A DNA stretch of 64,000 nt from Microbulbifer agarilyticus (GTDB lineage: Bacteria > Pseudomonadota > Gammaproteobacteria > Pseudomonadales > Cellvibrionaceae). Below the pieces are notes generated by a model that ran no database searches, was not told the DNA's origin, and was given only the letters and a program-made list of their open reading frames with translations. The stretch lies in the NCBI RefSeq assembly GCF_019800665.1, contig NZ_JAHVKO010000006.1, forward strand, positions 62,001-126,000. Reading direction: 5' to 3'. Positions 1 to 9,513 of the stretch are shown here, piece by piece. The position numbers were made by a program, and so were the translations under genes. Every line of letters begins with the position of its first letter. The first letter of the stretch is position 1.

Positions 1-941
1 AGTAAACTGGAAAATGCATGGGCCAGTGCATTCAGGTTCCACAGCACTACACCGGGTTGCGCGTCAAACGCGTAGCGCCCGGTATGATCGGAATGGTTGC
101 AGATAAACCCGGGTTCGTAATCGTCCAGGAAACCGTAGGGGCCGAAATCAAACGTATCGCCGATAATCGACATATTGTCGGTATTCAATACCCCGTGGGC
201 GAAGCCTACGGACTGCCAGCCGGCCACCAGCTCTGCACTGCGTCGCACGGTAAAGCGCAGCAACGCTTCCGCCTGTTCCTGCACCGGGAGGCCATTCACT
301 TCCGGTAAAAACTGCGCGCACACATGCTCGACCAGTTTGTGTTGTGCCTCCAGCTGGCGGGTATAAAACAAATACTCGAAATGGCCGAAGCGGATGTGAC
401 TCTCGGCCACCCGGATCAGCGCCGCCCCTGTTTCCATCTTTTCCCGCGCCACCGGTTCGCTGCTGGCAACGATGCTCAGTGCGCGAGTACTGCGGATTCC
501 CAGCGCGGTGAGCGCCTCGCCGGCGAGATACTCGCGAATGGTTGAGCGCAATACCGCGCGGCCATCGCCAAATCGCGAGTAGGGTGTCTGCCCCGCACCC
601 TTGAGGTGCAGGTCCCAGCGCTGTCCCTGATACTCTACCTCGCCAAGCAGCAGCGCACGGCCGTCGCCGAGGTCGGGGTTGTAACTGCCAAACTGGTGGC
701 CGGTATATTTCATGGCAAAGGGCACACTGCCCGTAAACAGCTTGGCGCCACTGGTGAGTTCTGCCCAAGCGAGATCCTCGGCGCTTGCCGGGGGCAATCC
801 CAGCAGTGCGACTACCGATGGGTTCACGTGGATGGTATGGGGGTTTTCCAGCGGCGTGGGCGATGTGGGGGTGCCAAATACCGGCCCCAGGTCTGCGTAT
901 TGGTGCTGCAGCTTGAGACTGCTTGCGATGTCAGTAGTCAC
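1..941 (-). CDS. selO: SelO protein adenylyltransferase (partial, C-terminus beyond left edge)
   Basis: SelO (YdiU) is a pseudokinase-fold enzyme that transfers AMP from ATP to Ser, Thr or Tyr of other proteins and is linked to redox stress. The frame runs from a GTG at 939-941 off the left edge, giving 313 visible residues of the usual 480 or so. Visible family motifs are the Lys of LKGAGQTPYSRFGDGRA (K114), RSTIREYL, and the active-site block HGVLNTDN (N256) followed by DFGPYGFLD (D265). The GTG overlaps the TGA of ppx (938-940) by the GTGA arrangement, so the two are probably translationally coupled. The start is set by that overlap and by the family N-terminus. The missing part is only the window edge, not a truncation. 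Confidence 0.93.
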   Translation of the reverse strand, partial: MTTDIASSLKLQHQYADLGPVFGTPTSPTPLENPHTIHVNPSVVALLGLPPASAEDLAWAELTSGAKLFTGSVPFAMKYTGHQFGSYNPDLGDGRALLLGEVEYQGQRWDLHLKGAGQTPYSRFGDGRAVLRSTIREYLAGEALTALGIRSTRALSIVASSEPVAREKMETGAALIRVAESHIRFGHFEYLFYTRQLEAQHKLVEHVCAQFLPEVNGLPVQEQAEALLRFTVRRSAELVAGWQSVGFAHGVLNTDNMSIIGDTFDFGPYGFLDDYEPGFICNHSDHTGRYAFDAQPGVVLWNLNALAHAFSSL

Positions 942-2437
942 GAGGAAATCAGTTTCACTCTTATCGATTTTTCTTCCCAGCACTCGACCTCCATATACAG
1001 GAGATCCTCAATGGCCGGGTGGGCGTATAACCAGTCTTCAGGGGCCTGCAGTCGATAGCCGGGGCCATCCGCGGAGAGCTGCAGGCCATCGATGGCGCGG
1101 TCCACATGATCCCGGTGCACGATACAGGCGAGGCGCAGGCACAACAATAAATCATTGTTGGGGTGGAACCCGTAGTGTTCGCGCACGGCTTTGATATCAC
1201 CACGCTGGTTGCGCACCAGATAGGCCAGGTTTTCCTGTTCGCTTTTACTAAACCCGGCCATGTCTGCATGCTCGATCATATAGGAACCGAGTTTGCGGAA
1301 ACTGCTGTGCGACAGCGCCAGACCGAGTTCATGCAGGTCCGCTGCCCAGTGCAGCAGGCGCCGCTGGCTCACCGGTGCGTGCGGATTTAACTGGCCGAAA
1401 AATTGCAGCGCGGTATTGGCTACGCGTTTTGCCTGGTCGCGGTCAATCTCGCCGCGCTCCATCAGGTTTTCGACGGTGTCGGCACGGCGGTCACCGCCGT
1501 GGGCGCGGCCCGCCAGGTCGTAGACGATACCTTCGCGAATGGCATAGGGCGATATATGCATTTCCTGGATATTCAGTTCGCGGAATATGCCGTGCAGTAT
1601 GGCAAGGCCAGCGGCAAATACCGGACGACGCTGCGGGTCGAGGTTAGGCAGGTCGATTTTTTCGACAGTTTTGCATTTGGCAACTTTGTCCGCCAGCGCA
1701 TCGATGTCCTCGCGCAAGATTGGCAGTAGCTCGCCATCGTTGAGAACTCGCGAGACCGACTTCACGGTGCCGGATGCGCCTATCACCAGGGCATCGTCGG
1801 CAATATGCTGCAGCTCCTGTAGTTCCGCCTGGGCGGCACGTCGCGCGCGGATGAAATTGTTTTGCTTGCCGCCATCGATTTTACCGTCGCTGAAAAAACG
1901 GCGGTTGAAGGCCACACAACCCATATTGACACTTTGCAGTTGCCGCGGGACTTCCATACCTCGCACCAGCTCGGTGGAGCCGCCGCCGATATCGACGACA
2001 CAACGTAAACAGGGCGGGCCTTCTGCGGCAGCCATAACCCCGGCGTAAATGAGGCGCGCCTCCTCGATACCGGAGATGATTTCGATGGGAGCGCCGAGGA
2101 TGGATTCGGCTTCTTCAAGAAAACCGTCGGCGCGCGTGCTGGCCGCACGCAGTGTGTTAGTGCCCACTACGCGTACTTTGTCCTGAGGAAGGTCCTGGAT
2201 CACCGGCGCGAAACGCCGCAGGGCCTCCAGTGCACGCTCCGCCACTATCGGATCGAGACTGCGATCGGCGCCCAACCCTTCCGCCAGGCGCACCATGGCG
2301 CGATCGGTGTGCAGCCGCACCATACGCTGATCGCGAAATTCAGCCAGCAGTAAGTGGAAGCTATTGGAGCCAAGATCCAGGGCCGCGAGGCGTTCGTGGT
2401 TGGCGTCCTGGCTGGCGGCGTCGGCGGGGTCAATCAT
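938..2437 (-). CDS. ppx: Exopolyphosphatase / guanosine pentaphosphatase (Ppx/GppA family)
   Basis: This enzyme releases terminal phosphates from polyphosphate and opposes Ppk1; GppA paralogues hydrolyse pppGpp. From ATG 2435-2437 the product is 499 residues, close to Ppx (513) and GppA (494). Visible are the first phosphate loop LDLGSNSFHLL (about 20-31), the GIEEARLIYAG block with the probable catalytic Glu (E125), the second loop DIGGGSTELV (149-158), GASGTVKSV, and a C-terminal HD-like helical domain with HWAADLHELG. A TTG 51 bases further upstream keeps the frame but lacks family support. It sits head to head with ppk1 across 57 bases, which favours Ppx over GppA. The 3' end overlaps selO. 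Confidence 0.93.
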   Translation of the reverse strand: MIDPADAASQDANHERLAALDLGSNSFHLLLAEFRDQRMVRLHTDRAMVRLAEGLGADRSLDPIVAERALEALRRFAPVIQDLPQDKVRVVGTNTLRAASTRADGFLEEAESILGAPIEIISGIEEARLIYAGVMAAAEGPPCLRCVVDIGGGSTELVRGMEVPRQLQSVNMGCVAFNRRFFSDGKIDGGKQNNFIRARRAAQAELQELQHIADDALVIGASGTVKSVSRVLNDGELLPILREDIDALADKVAKCKTVEKIDLPNLDPQRRPVFAAGLAILHGIFRELNIQEMHISPYAIREGIVYDLAGRAHGGDRRADTVENLMERGEIDRDQAKRVANTALQFFGQLNPHAPVSQRRLLHWAADLHELGLALSHSSFRKLGSYMIEHADMAGFSKSEQENLAYLVRNQRGDIKAVREHYGFHPNNDLLLCLRLACIVHRDHVDRAIDGLQLSADGPGYRLQAPEDWLYAHPAIEDLLYMEVECWEEKSIRVKLISS

Positions 2438-2494
2438 GGTTATGGTTGTCAAATGGTTGCAATAAAAATGTAGCAAACTGTCGGTCAATGAACT

Positions 2495-4660
2495 ATGGCT
2501 TCAATGGAAGGTACTGTTTTGAAACCCAATAATCTTGCACTGTCGCCGGGCGTCGCGACCACTATAGAGCCCAGTGCAGATATGCCTTCCCCGGCAAATG
2601 CAGTAAAGAGTATGGCAAACGACACCCCTCTATATCCCAAAGAGCTCAGCTGGCTTTCCTTCAATGCACGGGTGCTGCAGGAAGTAGAAGATGAAAGCGT
2701 GCCAATGATTGAGCGGGTGCGTTTTCTTGGCATCTTCTCCAACAATCTGGACGAATTCTACCGGGTTCGTGTGGCGGATGTCCGCCGCCTGGCCACGTTT
2801 ACCAAGGGCAGCAAAAAGAAAGAGAGCTTTTCCGAGCTGCTGATCAATATCAATGAGATGGCGGCGCGCCTGCACGCGCGCTTTGGTAACGCCTACAGCA
2901 AGGTACTGAAGGACCTCGGCAAGAACAATATCCACCTGATCAGTGAGCGCCAGCTTACGCCCAAGCAGCGCGCATATGTGGAGGAGTATTTCCACCGCGA
3001 AGTCCTGCCGGAGCTGGAACCCTTCTTTATCGACGATCGCGATACCATGCCGCTGCTGAATGAAGCGAGTATTTACTTCGGTATTTACCTGGAGCTGGAA
3101 GACGGCAGCCTGCGCTTTGCCGCACTGGAGATTCCCACTGATATCCTGCCGCGCTTTATTGCGATTCCGCACCGGGAGGACAAGCAGGAGAAGGTTTATA
3201 TCGTTCTGGATAATGTGATCCGCGCCTGTCTGGTGGAAGTGTTCCGCTATGTATTGCCCATCGAAAAGGCGGCTGCCTTTACCTTCAAAATCAGTCGTGA
3301 TGCCGAGCTGGAGCTGGGTGAACATGTGACCCAGAACATTCTTGACCGCGTGGCGAAATCCCTGAAGAAGCGCAAGCAGGCGGAGCCGGTGCGGCTGGTT
3401 TACGATTCCACCATGCCGGAAGTGCTGCTGCAGCTGATCAAGAAGAAGCTGAAAATGGGGCGCTACGACAGCTATACACCCGGCGGGCGCTACCACAACT
3501 CGAAGGACTTCATGAGTTTTCCGGCGGACAGCAAACAGCACACCTACCGGGCGATCAAGCCGCTGCCTACCTTGCCGGACAGTGCCAACATCTTTGACTG
3601 GCTGAACGAACGGGATCGCCTGTGTTATTACCCGTATCACGATTTTCGCGTGATCACCAAGCTGCTGGCATCGGCGGCAATTGATCCCAAGGTGCGCCAA
3701 ATTCGCATCAACTTATACCGGGTGGCAAAAAACTCGCGGGTCGTCGCGGCGCTGATCAATGCGGTGCGCAACCAGAAACAGGTTACCGCGGTGGTGGAAC
3801 TACAGGCGCGCTTCGATGAGCAGGCCAATATTCACTGGTCCAATGAATTGAGTGATGCGGGCGTGGAGGTGATCTACGGTGTGCCCGGCCTCAAGGTGCA
3901 CTGTAAGTTGATTTCCATTGTGCGCGAAGAAAACGGCAGTGATCGCTATTACAGCCATTTCGGCACCGGCAACTTTAACGAAAGTACCGCGCGTATTTAT
4001 TGCGATTTCAGCCTGCTCACCAGCGATACCCAAATGGGGCAGGATGCCTACCGGGTGTTCGACTTTATCAAGCAGCCACATCTGCAACCGAATTACCACC
4101 ACATCTGGAGTTCCCCCCACAGTAATCGACCGAATATCCTCGCGGCGATTGATCGTGAGATTGCCGCGGCCGAGGCGGGCATGCCGGCGGAAATATTCAT
4201 CAAATGTAACAACCTGGTGGATCGCGAAGTGGTGGACTACCTGTACCGCGCCAATCTGGCGGGGGTGCGGGTGCGGATCATCGTGCGCAGTATGTGTGCG
4301 CTGCAATGTGAGCAGAAAGGACTGTCCGAAAACATTCAGGTGATTAGCCTGGTGGATAAGTACCTCGAGCATGCGCGGGTCTATGCCTTCCACAATGGCG
4401 GCGACCCGCAGGTGTATCTCTCGTCGGCGGATTTGATGACCCGTAATCTGGATCACCGGGTAGAAGTGACCTTCCCGTTGTTGGCGGCAGAACATCGTGA
4501 AACGGTGATGAACATCCTGGAGCTGCAATGGCAGGATAATCAGAAGGCGCGGGTACTGGATGCGGAGCAGACCAATAGTCGCATCGCCAATCGCGACAGC
4601 AAGCGCAATGTGCGCTCACAGGATGCGATTTACCGCTACCTCAAGAATCGTGCAGTTTAG
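2495..4660 (+). CDS. ppk: Polyphosphate kinase 1
   Basis: Ppk1 reversibly polymerises the gamma-phosphate of ATP into polyphosphate at the inner membrane. The product is 721 residues from ATG 2495, slightly longer than the usual 690. The family N-terminus begins near residue 45 (YPKELSWLSFNARVLQEV, then SNNLDEFYRVRVADVRRL). The autophosphorylated histidine is H469 in LKVHCKL and the second conserved histidine is probably H626 in YLEHARV; SSADLMTRNLDHRVEV lies near the C-terminus. No strong ribosome binding site marks the first ATG; ATGs at 2504, about 2576 and 2612 are alternatives, the last giving 682 residues. It diverges from ppx and ends convergently on the next gene, with the two stop codons overlapping. 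Confidence 0.95.
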   Translation: MASMEGTVLKPNNLALSPGVATTIEPSADMPSPANAVKSMANDTPLYPKELSWLSFNARVLQEVEDESVPMIERVRFLGIFSNNLDEFYRVRVADVRRLATFTKGSKKKESFSELLININEMAARLHARFGNAYSKVLKDLGKNNIHLISERQLTPKQRAYVEEYFHREVLPELEPFFIDDRDTMPLLNEASIYFGIYLELEDGSLRFAALEIPTDILPRFIAIPHREDKQEKVYIVLDNVIRACLVEVFRYVLPIEKAAAFTFKISRDAELELGEHVTQNILDRVAKSLKKRKQAEPVRLVYDSTMPEVLLQLIKKKLKMGRYDSYTPGGRYHNSKDFMSFPADSKQHTYRAIKPLPTLPDSANIFDWLNERDRLCYYPYHDFRVITKLLASAAIDPKVRQIRINLYRVAKNSRVVAALINAVRNQKQVTAVVELQARFDEQANIHWSNELSDAGVEVIYGVPGLKVHCKLISIVREENGSDRYYSHFGTGNFNESTARIYCDFSLLTSDTQMGQDAYRVFDFIKQPHLQPNYHHIWSSPHSNRPNILAAIDREIAAAEAGMPAEIFIKCNNLVDREVVDYLYRANLAGVRVRIIVRSMCALQCEQKGLSENIQVISLVDKYLEHARVYAFHNGGDPQVYLSSADLMTRNLDHRVEVTFPLLAAEHRETVMNILELQWQDNQKARVLDAEQTNSRIANRDSKRNVRSQDAIYRYLKNRAV

Positions 4661-5166
4661 TTCCTGCTAAATCCTGTGAGCTGGCCGTTGCTGAAGGAAA
4701 AGCGGTAGCGCTCACCGACCTTGAGTTTGTTGCGGCAGGAAGAGCTGATGGTAATGCGCGGGAACTGGGGCGTGACCACCCAGGTAGAAAAGTCATCACC
4801 GGGTCCGCGTCCAATCAGCCAGTAGTGGTCACCGCTATTGCAGTCGCTGAGACTTTCACAGCTCTGGAAGCCCCACACATAGGCGCGGACATCAAAATTC
4901 CCGGGCAGGTTGCTGGCGCGCTGGAAGGGAAAGCGCGGATCGTTGGTGGTGACATACAGGTCGCTGAAGGAGAGTAGCTTGTAGCCCTTGGCACGGGTAC
5001 CGCAGCTGGCGACATGGTTGAACACCTCAGTGGTGGCGTCCTGGGGCTTGGCCTCGGCGGCTTTTGGCTTGCCGTCCATTTCGCTGGGGAGATAACCGCA
5101 ACCAGTCAATGTGACGCCCCACAGCGCCAGGCCCGCGCACAGTGCGCTACCGCTGAAATACCGCAC
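4657..5166 (-). CDS. Predicted small lipoprotein, function unknown
   Basis: This 169-residue protein starts with a hydrophobic signal and a lipobox LTGC with the lipidated Cys at 23, so it is probably a lipoprotein. I do not recognise the family. The mature part holds further cysteines (in VASCGTR, QSCESLSDCNSG and SSSCRNKL), which may form disulfides in the periplasm. The GTG start (5164-5166) is supported by GGAGG about 6 bases upstream on the minus strand. The gene ends convergently on ppk1: its TAA (4657-4659) shares bases with the ppk1 TAG (4658-4660), so there is no room for a terminator between them. Confidence 0.75.
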   Translation of the reverse strand: MRYFSGSALCAGLALWGVTLTGCGYLPSEMDGKPKAAEAKPQDATTEVFNHVASCGTRAKGYKLLSFSDLYVTTNDPRFPFQRASNLPGNFDVRAYVWGFQSCESLSDCNSGDHYWLIGRGPGDDFSTWVVTPQFPRITISSSCRNKLKVGERYRFSFSNGQLTGFSRN

Positions 5167-5274
5167 TTCCTACCTCCTCGGTATCAATCCGCTCCTCTAA
5201 CTATAGTCGCTGTTAGCGGGCTTTTTTCCCATCTACGCACGCAGCGGGAGGCCGATCAAACCGCGACTTTGAAG

Positions 5275-7035
5275 TCAGTGGTTCGGCTTGCGCGAAGGGC
5301 GCTTGAAGCGGACCTTGCGGCGATACGGGAAGGTGCTCTCCACCCGTCCGGCTCGGATGCGCTCCTGCAGACCCTGCCAGTAGCGGTAGTCGTAGAGGTC
5401 GCTGTGCTGGTCTTCGAAGGCCTTGCGCGCCACCGGGTTGCCGGAGAAGAACAGGCGGAATTCCTCCGGAAAAACATCGGCCTCGTCGACCGTGTACCAG
5501 GGTCTGTCTGCCAGCTCCTGCTCGGTGGTCTGCGGTTCCGGGATCTTGCGGAAGTTACATTCGGTAAGCGGACACAGCTCGTCGTAATCGTAAAACACCA
5601 CGCGCCCGTGGCGGGTCACACCAAAGTTTTTCAGCAGCATGTCGCCGGGGAAAATATTCGCCGCCGCCAGCTGTTTGATGGCGTTGCCATATTCCTCCAT
5701 GGCCTCAATGGTCTGCTGGTCGTTGGCGTCGTCGAGATACAGGTTGAGCGGTTCCATGCGCCGCTCCACATACAGGTGCTTGATGATGATCCACTTGTCA
5801 TCCACCAGTAGTTTCGAAGGCGCCAGTTGCTGAAGCTCCGCCAGCAGCTCCTCGCTGAAGCGGTTGCGGTAAAAAATAAAGTTGGTGTATTCCTGGGTGT
5901 CCGCCATGCGTCCCACACGGTCCGCGCGGGATACGAATTTGTATTTCTCTTTGACGATGGCTTCGGTCACCGTCTTCGGGTTGTCGAATTTGTCTTTGAT
6001 GACCTTGAATACCACCGGGTAAGACGGCAGCGTGAACACACTCATCACCATGCCCTTAATGCCCGGTGCGATCACAAACTTGTCGTTGCTGGTCTTCATG
6101 TGGGCAATGACATGGCGATAGAACTCGGTTTTGCCGTGCTTGTGGAAGCCGATGGAGTTATACAGCTCCGACTTTTCCTTGAGCGGCATAATGGTGGACA
6201 GGAAGCGCACGAACCGTGAGGGAATCGGCGCGTCCACCATAAAGTAGGAGCGGGTGAAACTGAAAATGATACTGGTGGAATCGTTGTCGTAGATCAGGGT
6301 GTCGACAAAGATGCCGCCACGGCCATTGTTTAAACACGGCAGGAGCAGCGGGATTACCTCACCGCCAAACATCAGTCGCCCAACCAGATAGGCGGCCTTG
6401 TTGCGGTAGAAAACCGATTCCAGCATGTCCACGCGCAGCTGGTGCTCGTCCTCCAGTGACTCCAGCTTCCCCGCCAGCGGTCCATTGCGCAAGGCATCGC
6501 AGACATTGCGCAGGTCGCGCGCGGTATCTTCCCAGGGAATGGAAAAGCTGTAATCCGCCAGGATGTCTTCAATCATGGCTTCGAGGCCATGTTGACCGTT
6601 GTAGCTGATGTAAATGCTGTAGTCGCGCAGTGGCTTTTCGTCCGGTGCGCGCGAGGATTTCACGAAGATATGGCTGTCGTGAATATGCGCATGATCAAAC
6701 TGGCTGCAGAACACCGAGTTGAAGAAGGTTTCAGCAATCTCGTAATTGTTGTTGTTGGCAATAAGCTGGCTGTAGGTGGCTTTGGCCTGGCCCCATAGCT
6801 CCAGTTGCGTGGTGTCTTTGCTGGTGACCGAGTGCACCAGCTTGAGAACCTGGTTGACCTTGGTCTTATACAGGTCGATGCGTTCCTTGTTGGTCTCGTG
6901 CACCGCATCCCACGCGGCCTTTTCAAAGCGGGCTTTTGCCCCGAGGGTCATATTCTGGAAATCCGCGAAATAGGCGTCAAAGCCATTGAGGATGGTTTTG
7001 GCGATACGGCGCGCGGTCGGGGAATGGTTTGTCAT
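5275..7035 (-). CDS. aceK: Isocitrate dehydrogenase kinase/phosphatase
   Basis: AceK phosphorylates and dephosphorylates isocitrate dehydrogenase and so sets the split between the TCA cycle and the glyoxylate shunt during growth on acetate or fatty acids. At 586 residues it matches the E. coli enzyme (578). The N-terminal regulatory half (DAYFADFQNMTLGAKARFE, KERIDLYKTKVNQVL) is followed by the ATP loop APGIKGMVMSVFTLPSYPVV and VFKVIKDKF, then the catalytic DMLLKNFGVTRHGRVVFYDYDE with its Asp, Asn and metal-binding Asp. It is not beside aceBA here. It is transcribed away from the MarC-type gene with a 67-base shared upstream region. Confidence 0.95.
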   Translation of the reverse strand: MTNHSPTARRIAKTILNGFDAYFADFQNMTLGAKARFEKAAWDAVHETNKERIDLYKTKVNQVLKLVHSVTSKDTTQLELWGQAKATYSQLIANNNNYEIAETFFNSVFCSQFDHAHIHDSHIFVKSSRAPDEKPLRDYSIYISYNGQHGLEAMIEDILADYSFSIPWEDTARDLRNVCDALRNGPLAGKLESLEDEHQLRVDMLESVFYRNKAAYLVGRLMFGGEVIPLLLPCLNNGRGGIFVDTLIYDNDSTSIIFSFTRSYFMVDAPIPSRFVRFLSTIMPLKEKSELYNSIGFHKHGKTEFYRHVIAHMKTSNDKFVIAPGIKGMVMSVFTLPSYPVVFKVIKDKFDNPKTVTEAIVKEKYKFVSRADRVGRMADTQEYTNFIFYRNRFSEELLAELQQLAPSKLLVDDKWIIIKHLYVERRMEPLNLYLDDANDQQTIEAMEEYGNAIKQLAAANIFPGDMLLKNFGVTRHGRVVFYDYDELCPLTECNFRKIPEPQTTEQELADRPWYTVDEADVFPEEFRLFFSGNPVARKAFEDQHSDLYDYRYWQGLQERIRAGRVESTFPYRRKVRFKRPSRKPNH

Positions 7036-7102
7036 GCACTAAACTCTGTTGGAAGCCTCTCCCATATTTTTCCGATACTAGCACGGGCTTGCAGGAGATC
7101 AC

Positions 7103-7711
7103 TTGGACGATTGGCTCAGTAGCTTTGTCTTTTTCTTTGCAGTGATCGACCCGGTAGGCACCCTGCCGGTGTTTATTGCCGTGACCAGCCGCCACAGTGA
7201 ATGGCAGCGACGCAAGATTGCGCTGCTTGCGGTAGCAGTGGCCACGGGCATTTTGCTGTTCTTCTTACTGGCCGGTCAGTACCTGTTGGAGGCCATTGGC
7301 GTGCCGCTGTCCGCGTTTCAGGTATCCGGCGGCATCGTACTGTTCCTGTTCGCACTCACCATGATTTTTGGTGAAAGCAAACCCGAGCAGGAAGTCGATA
7401 TTATCCGCGGGGGCCACGAAACCGCGATATTTCCCCTCGCGGTACCCTCCATTGCCTCCCCCGGTGCCATGTTGGCGGCGGTAGTGCTGACCGATAACCA
7501 CCGTTTTGACCCCATTCACCAGGTGAATACCGCCACCGCGATGCTCGCGGTACTGGGTATTGTGTTGCTGCTGTTACTCACCGCGAACTGGATTTACCGC
7601 TGGATTGGCGATGCCGGCGCGAGTATTGTCAGTCGCATAATGGGGCTTATTCTTGCGTCGGTCGCAACCACCAATGTACTGCTGGGTATCCAGCAATTCT
7701 TTCTGAGCTGA
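7103..7711 (+). CDS. MarC family integral membrane protein
   Basis: This 202-residue hydrophobic protein has about six membrane segments and the MarC/UPF0056 signature [19 protein letters not shown] at the N-terminus, then [18 protein letters not shown] and [12 protein letters not shown]. The biochemical role of this family is not established; the link to multiple antibiotic resistance in the original name was later withdrawn. The start is a TTG at 7103, chosen because AGGAG (7093-7097) lies five bases upstream and the family N-terminus begins there; no ATG fits. It diverges from aceK. Confidence 0.88.
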   Translation: MDDWLSSFVFFFAVIDPVGTLPVFIAVTSRHSEWQRRKIALLAVAVATGILLFFLLAGQYLLEAIGVPLSAFQVSGGIVLFLFALTMIFGESKPEQEVDIIRGGHETAIFPLAVPSIASPGAMLAAVVLTDNHRFDPIHQVNTATAMLAVLGIVLLLLLTANWIYRWIGDAGASIVSRIMGLILASVATTNVLLGIQQFFLS

Positions 7712-7824
7712 TCGGGCCGGTATTGCGTATACGGTCATTGAATTCACTGCGCAATGTAAGAATTCTTCCCTGTCCGCGACAGAACAACAGCAAACCCCCG
7801 AATTGCCAACCCGAGGATGCCACC

Positions 7825-8835
7825 GTGCTGATTAAGAAGCCCGCCCCCAGTGACTTGAGCGAAGCCCAAACCACGTCGGAATCGGCCTATGTATCCCGCC
7901 GCAGTGTGATCAAGGGGCTGGTTGCCAGTGGCGTACTGGCCAGCGCCGGTGTGGGGGAGAAAGCTATGGGGCTGGACCTGTTTGGCCGCAAGGATGAGCC
8001 TAAACAGGCGCCGCGCAAGCCGCTGAAATTTACTCCGCAGAAACCTGTCCCCGATCTGGTGCTCACCCCGGAAGACAAGGTGAGTAACTACAACAACTTT
8101 TATGAATTTGGCACCGGCAAAACCGACCCGGCGAAGAACAGTCAGGGTTTGCGTGCTGAGCCCTGGACGCTGCAGGTGGAAGGCGAGGTTGAAAAGCCGG
8201 CGACGGTGGACGTGTGGCAGCTGATGAATGAGATCGGCCTGGAGGAGCGTATTTATCGCATGCGCTGTGTGGAGGCTTGGTCCATGGTCATTCCCTGGGT
8301 GGGGTTCGAACTGGGTAAGTTTTTAAAGCGCTTCCAGCCCACCAGTCGCGCCAAGTTCGTCGCCTTTGAAACCCTGTACGATCCGGAACAGATGCCGGGC
8401 CAGCGCAACCGCTATATCGGCGGCGGTGTCGACTATCCCTATGTGGAAGGCTTGCGTATGGACGAGGCCATGCACCCGCTGACCATTCTCTCCGTTGGCC
8501 TGTACGGCAAAACACTGCCTCCGCAGAACGGGGCTCCGATTCGCTTAGTAGTACCGTGGAAATACGGCTTCAAGGGCATCAAGTCGATCGTCAAAATCAA
8601 ACTGGTGGAACAGATGCCGCCCACCAGCTGGAACAAGATGCTGCCGCAGGAATACGGCTTTTATGCCAACGTGAACCCGCAGGTGGACCACCCGCGCTGG
8701 TCCCAGGCCAGTGAACGGTTTATTGGTGAGGGCGGCCTGTTTGCGGTGAAGCGCCAGCCCACATTGCCCTTTAATGGCTATGCGGAAGAGGTTGCGTCCC
8801 TGTACCGCAATATGGATCTCAGGAAGTTTTACTAG
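7825..8835 (+). CDS. msrP: Protein-methionine-sulfoxide reductase, molybdopterin catalytic subunit MsrP (YedY)
   Basis: MsrP reduces methionine sulfoxide in periplasmic proteins using a molybdopterin cofactor, with electrons from MsrQ. From GTG 7825 it is 336 residues, as in E. coli (334). GAGG sits eight bases before this GTG, whereas the longer frame from 7723 adds a sequence that is not part of the family. A twin-arginine signal [10 protein letters not shown] (R25, R26) directs folded export. C148 in [16 protein letters not shown] is the expected molybdenum ligand. The C-terminal half carries [14 protein letters not shown] and [10 protein letters not shown]. Its TAG (8833-8835) shares one base with the GTG start of msrQ. 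Confidence 0.95.
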   Translation: MLIKKPAPSDLSEAQTTSESAYVSRRSVIKGLVASGVLASAGVGEKAMGLDLFGRKDEPKQAPRKPLKFTPQKPVPDLVLTPEDKVSNYNNFYEFGTGKTDPAKNSQGLRAEPWTLQVEGEVEKPATVDVWQLMNEIGLEERIYRMRCVEAWSMVIPWVGFELGKFLKRFQPTSRAKFVAFETLYDPEQMPGQRNRYIGGGVDYPYVEGLRMDEAMHPLTILSVGLYGKTLPPQNGAPIRLVVPWKYGFKGIKSIVKIKLVEQMPPTSWNKMLPQEYGFYANVNPQVDHPRWSQASERFIGEGGLFAVKRQPTLPFNGYAEEVASLYRNMDLRKFY

Positions 8836-9443
8836 TGACGGCTCGGTGGAAAAAGCCGCTTGCCATTCTGCTGCAGGTGGCGGTGCATCTCGGTGCCTTG
8901 TTGCCACTATTGTGGCTGTTTGTGGCCATTAACCAGGGGCGCCTGGGTGGTGATCCGGTTAAGGAACTGATCCACTATCTAGGTATGGGTGCCATTCGCC
9001 TGCTGCTGCTCACACTGCTGATTTCACCGCTGGCAAAAAGCCTGAACTTCGGCCAGTTGAATCGGCTGCGCAGGCCCCTGGGGCTCTGGTGTTTTGCCTG
9101 GGCAACGCTGCATTTCAGCGCCTGGCTGGTATTGGAGCTTGGCCTCGACTGGTCGCTGATCGGCGAGGAAATCGTCAAACGTGCCTATATCCTGCTGGGC
9201 TTTACCGCCTGGTTGGTTCTGCTGTTGCTCGCGATCACATCGCTTCCACTGTTACTGAGAAAGATGGGGCGCAACTGGAAAAAGCTACACGGTCTGTTGT
9301 ACGTGGTCGCTGGTCTGGTGTGTTGGCATTTCTGGTGGTCGGTGAAAAGCGGCTGGATCGAGCCTGCCATTTACGCTGCGATTGCTCTGCTGTTACTGCT
9401 CTGGCGCCGCCAGGCACTGCTGCGATGGCTGAAAAGTTTTTGA
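8835..9443 (+). CDS. msrQ: Heme-binding membrane subunit MsrQ (YedZ)
   Basis: MsrQ is the inner-membrane b-type heme protein that passes electrons from quinol or flavin to MsrP. The 202-residue product has about six hydrophobic segments and conserved histidines in IHYLGMGAIR, ATLHFSAWLV, KLHGLLYV and CWHFWWSVKSGW, which are candidates for heme ligands. The GTG start at 8835 overlaps the msrP stop codon by one base (TAGTG), so translation is probably coupled. It is the last gene of this short operon; three short tandem repeats lie just after its stop. Confidence 0.94.
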   Translation: MTARWKKPLAILLQVAVHLGALLPLLWLFVAINQGRLGGDPVKELIHYLGMGAIRLLLLTLLISPLAKSLNFGQLNRLRRPLGLWCFAWATLHFSAWLVLELGLDWSLIGEEIVKRAYILLGFTAWLVLLLLAITSLPLLLRKMGRNWKKLHGLLYVVAGLVCWHFWWSVKSGWIEPAIYAAIALLLLLWRRQALLRWLKSF

Positions 9444-9448
9444 GTATC

Positions 9449-9513
9449 CGTAGCCCGCGGCGCTATTTTTCGTAGCCGCAGCGCTATTTCCCTAGCCGCA
9501 TCGCTATTTGATG
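9449..9513. repeat. Three imperfect 21-22 base tandem repeats
   Basis: Three head-to-tail copies of about 21-22 bases sit between msrQ and the convergent pstS-like gene: 9449-9470, 9471-9491 and 9492-9513. Each contains TAGCC(C)GC followed by CGCTATTT. The third copy includes the stop codon of the minus-strand pstS-like gene (9504-9506), so the array looks like duplications of that gene's 3' end. No transcription signal is evident in it. Confidence 0.7.

Noticed and set aside
2446..2474. Possible Pho box in the ppx-ppk intergenic region
   Set aside because: Only one unit (TTGTCAA) is a fair match and no -10 falls at the right distance.
5200..5240. Stem followed by TTTTTT between the lipoprotein and aceK
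   Set aside because: It would act on the plus strand where no gene ends; on the minus strand it is more likely part of the lipoprotein promoter region.
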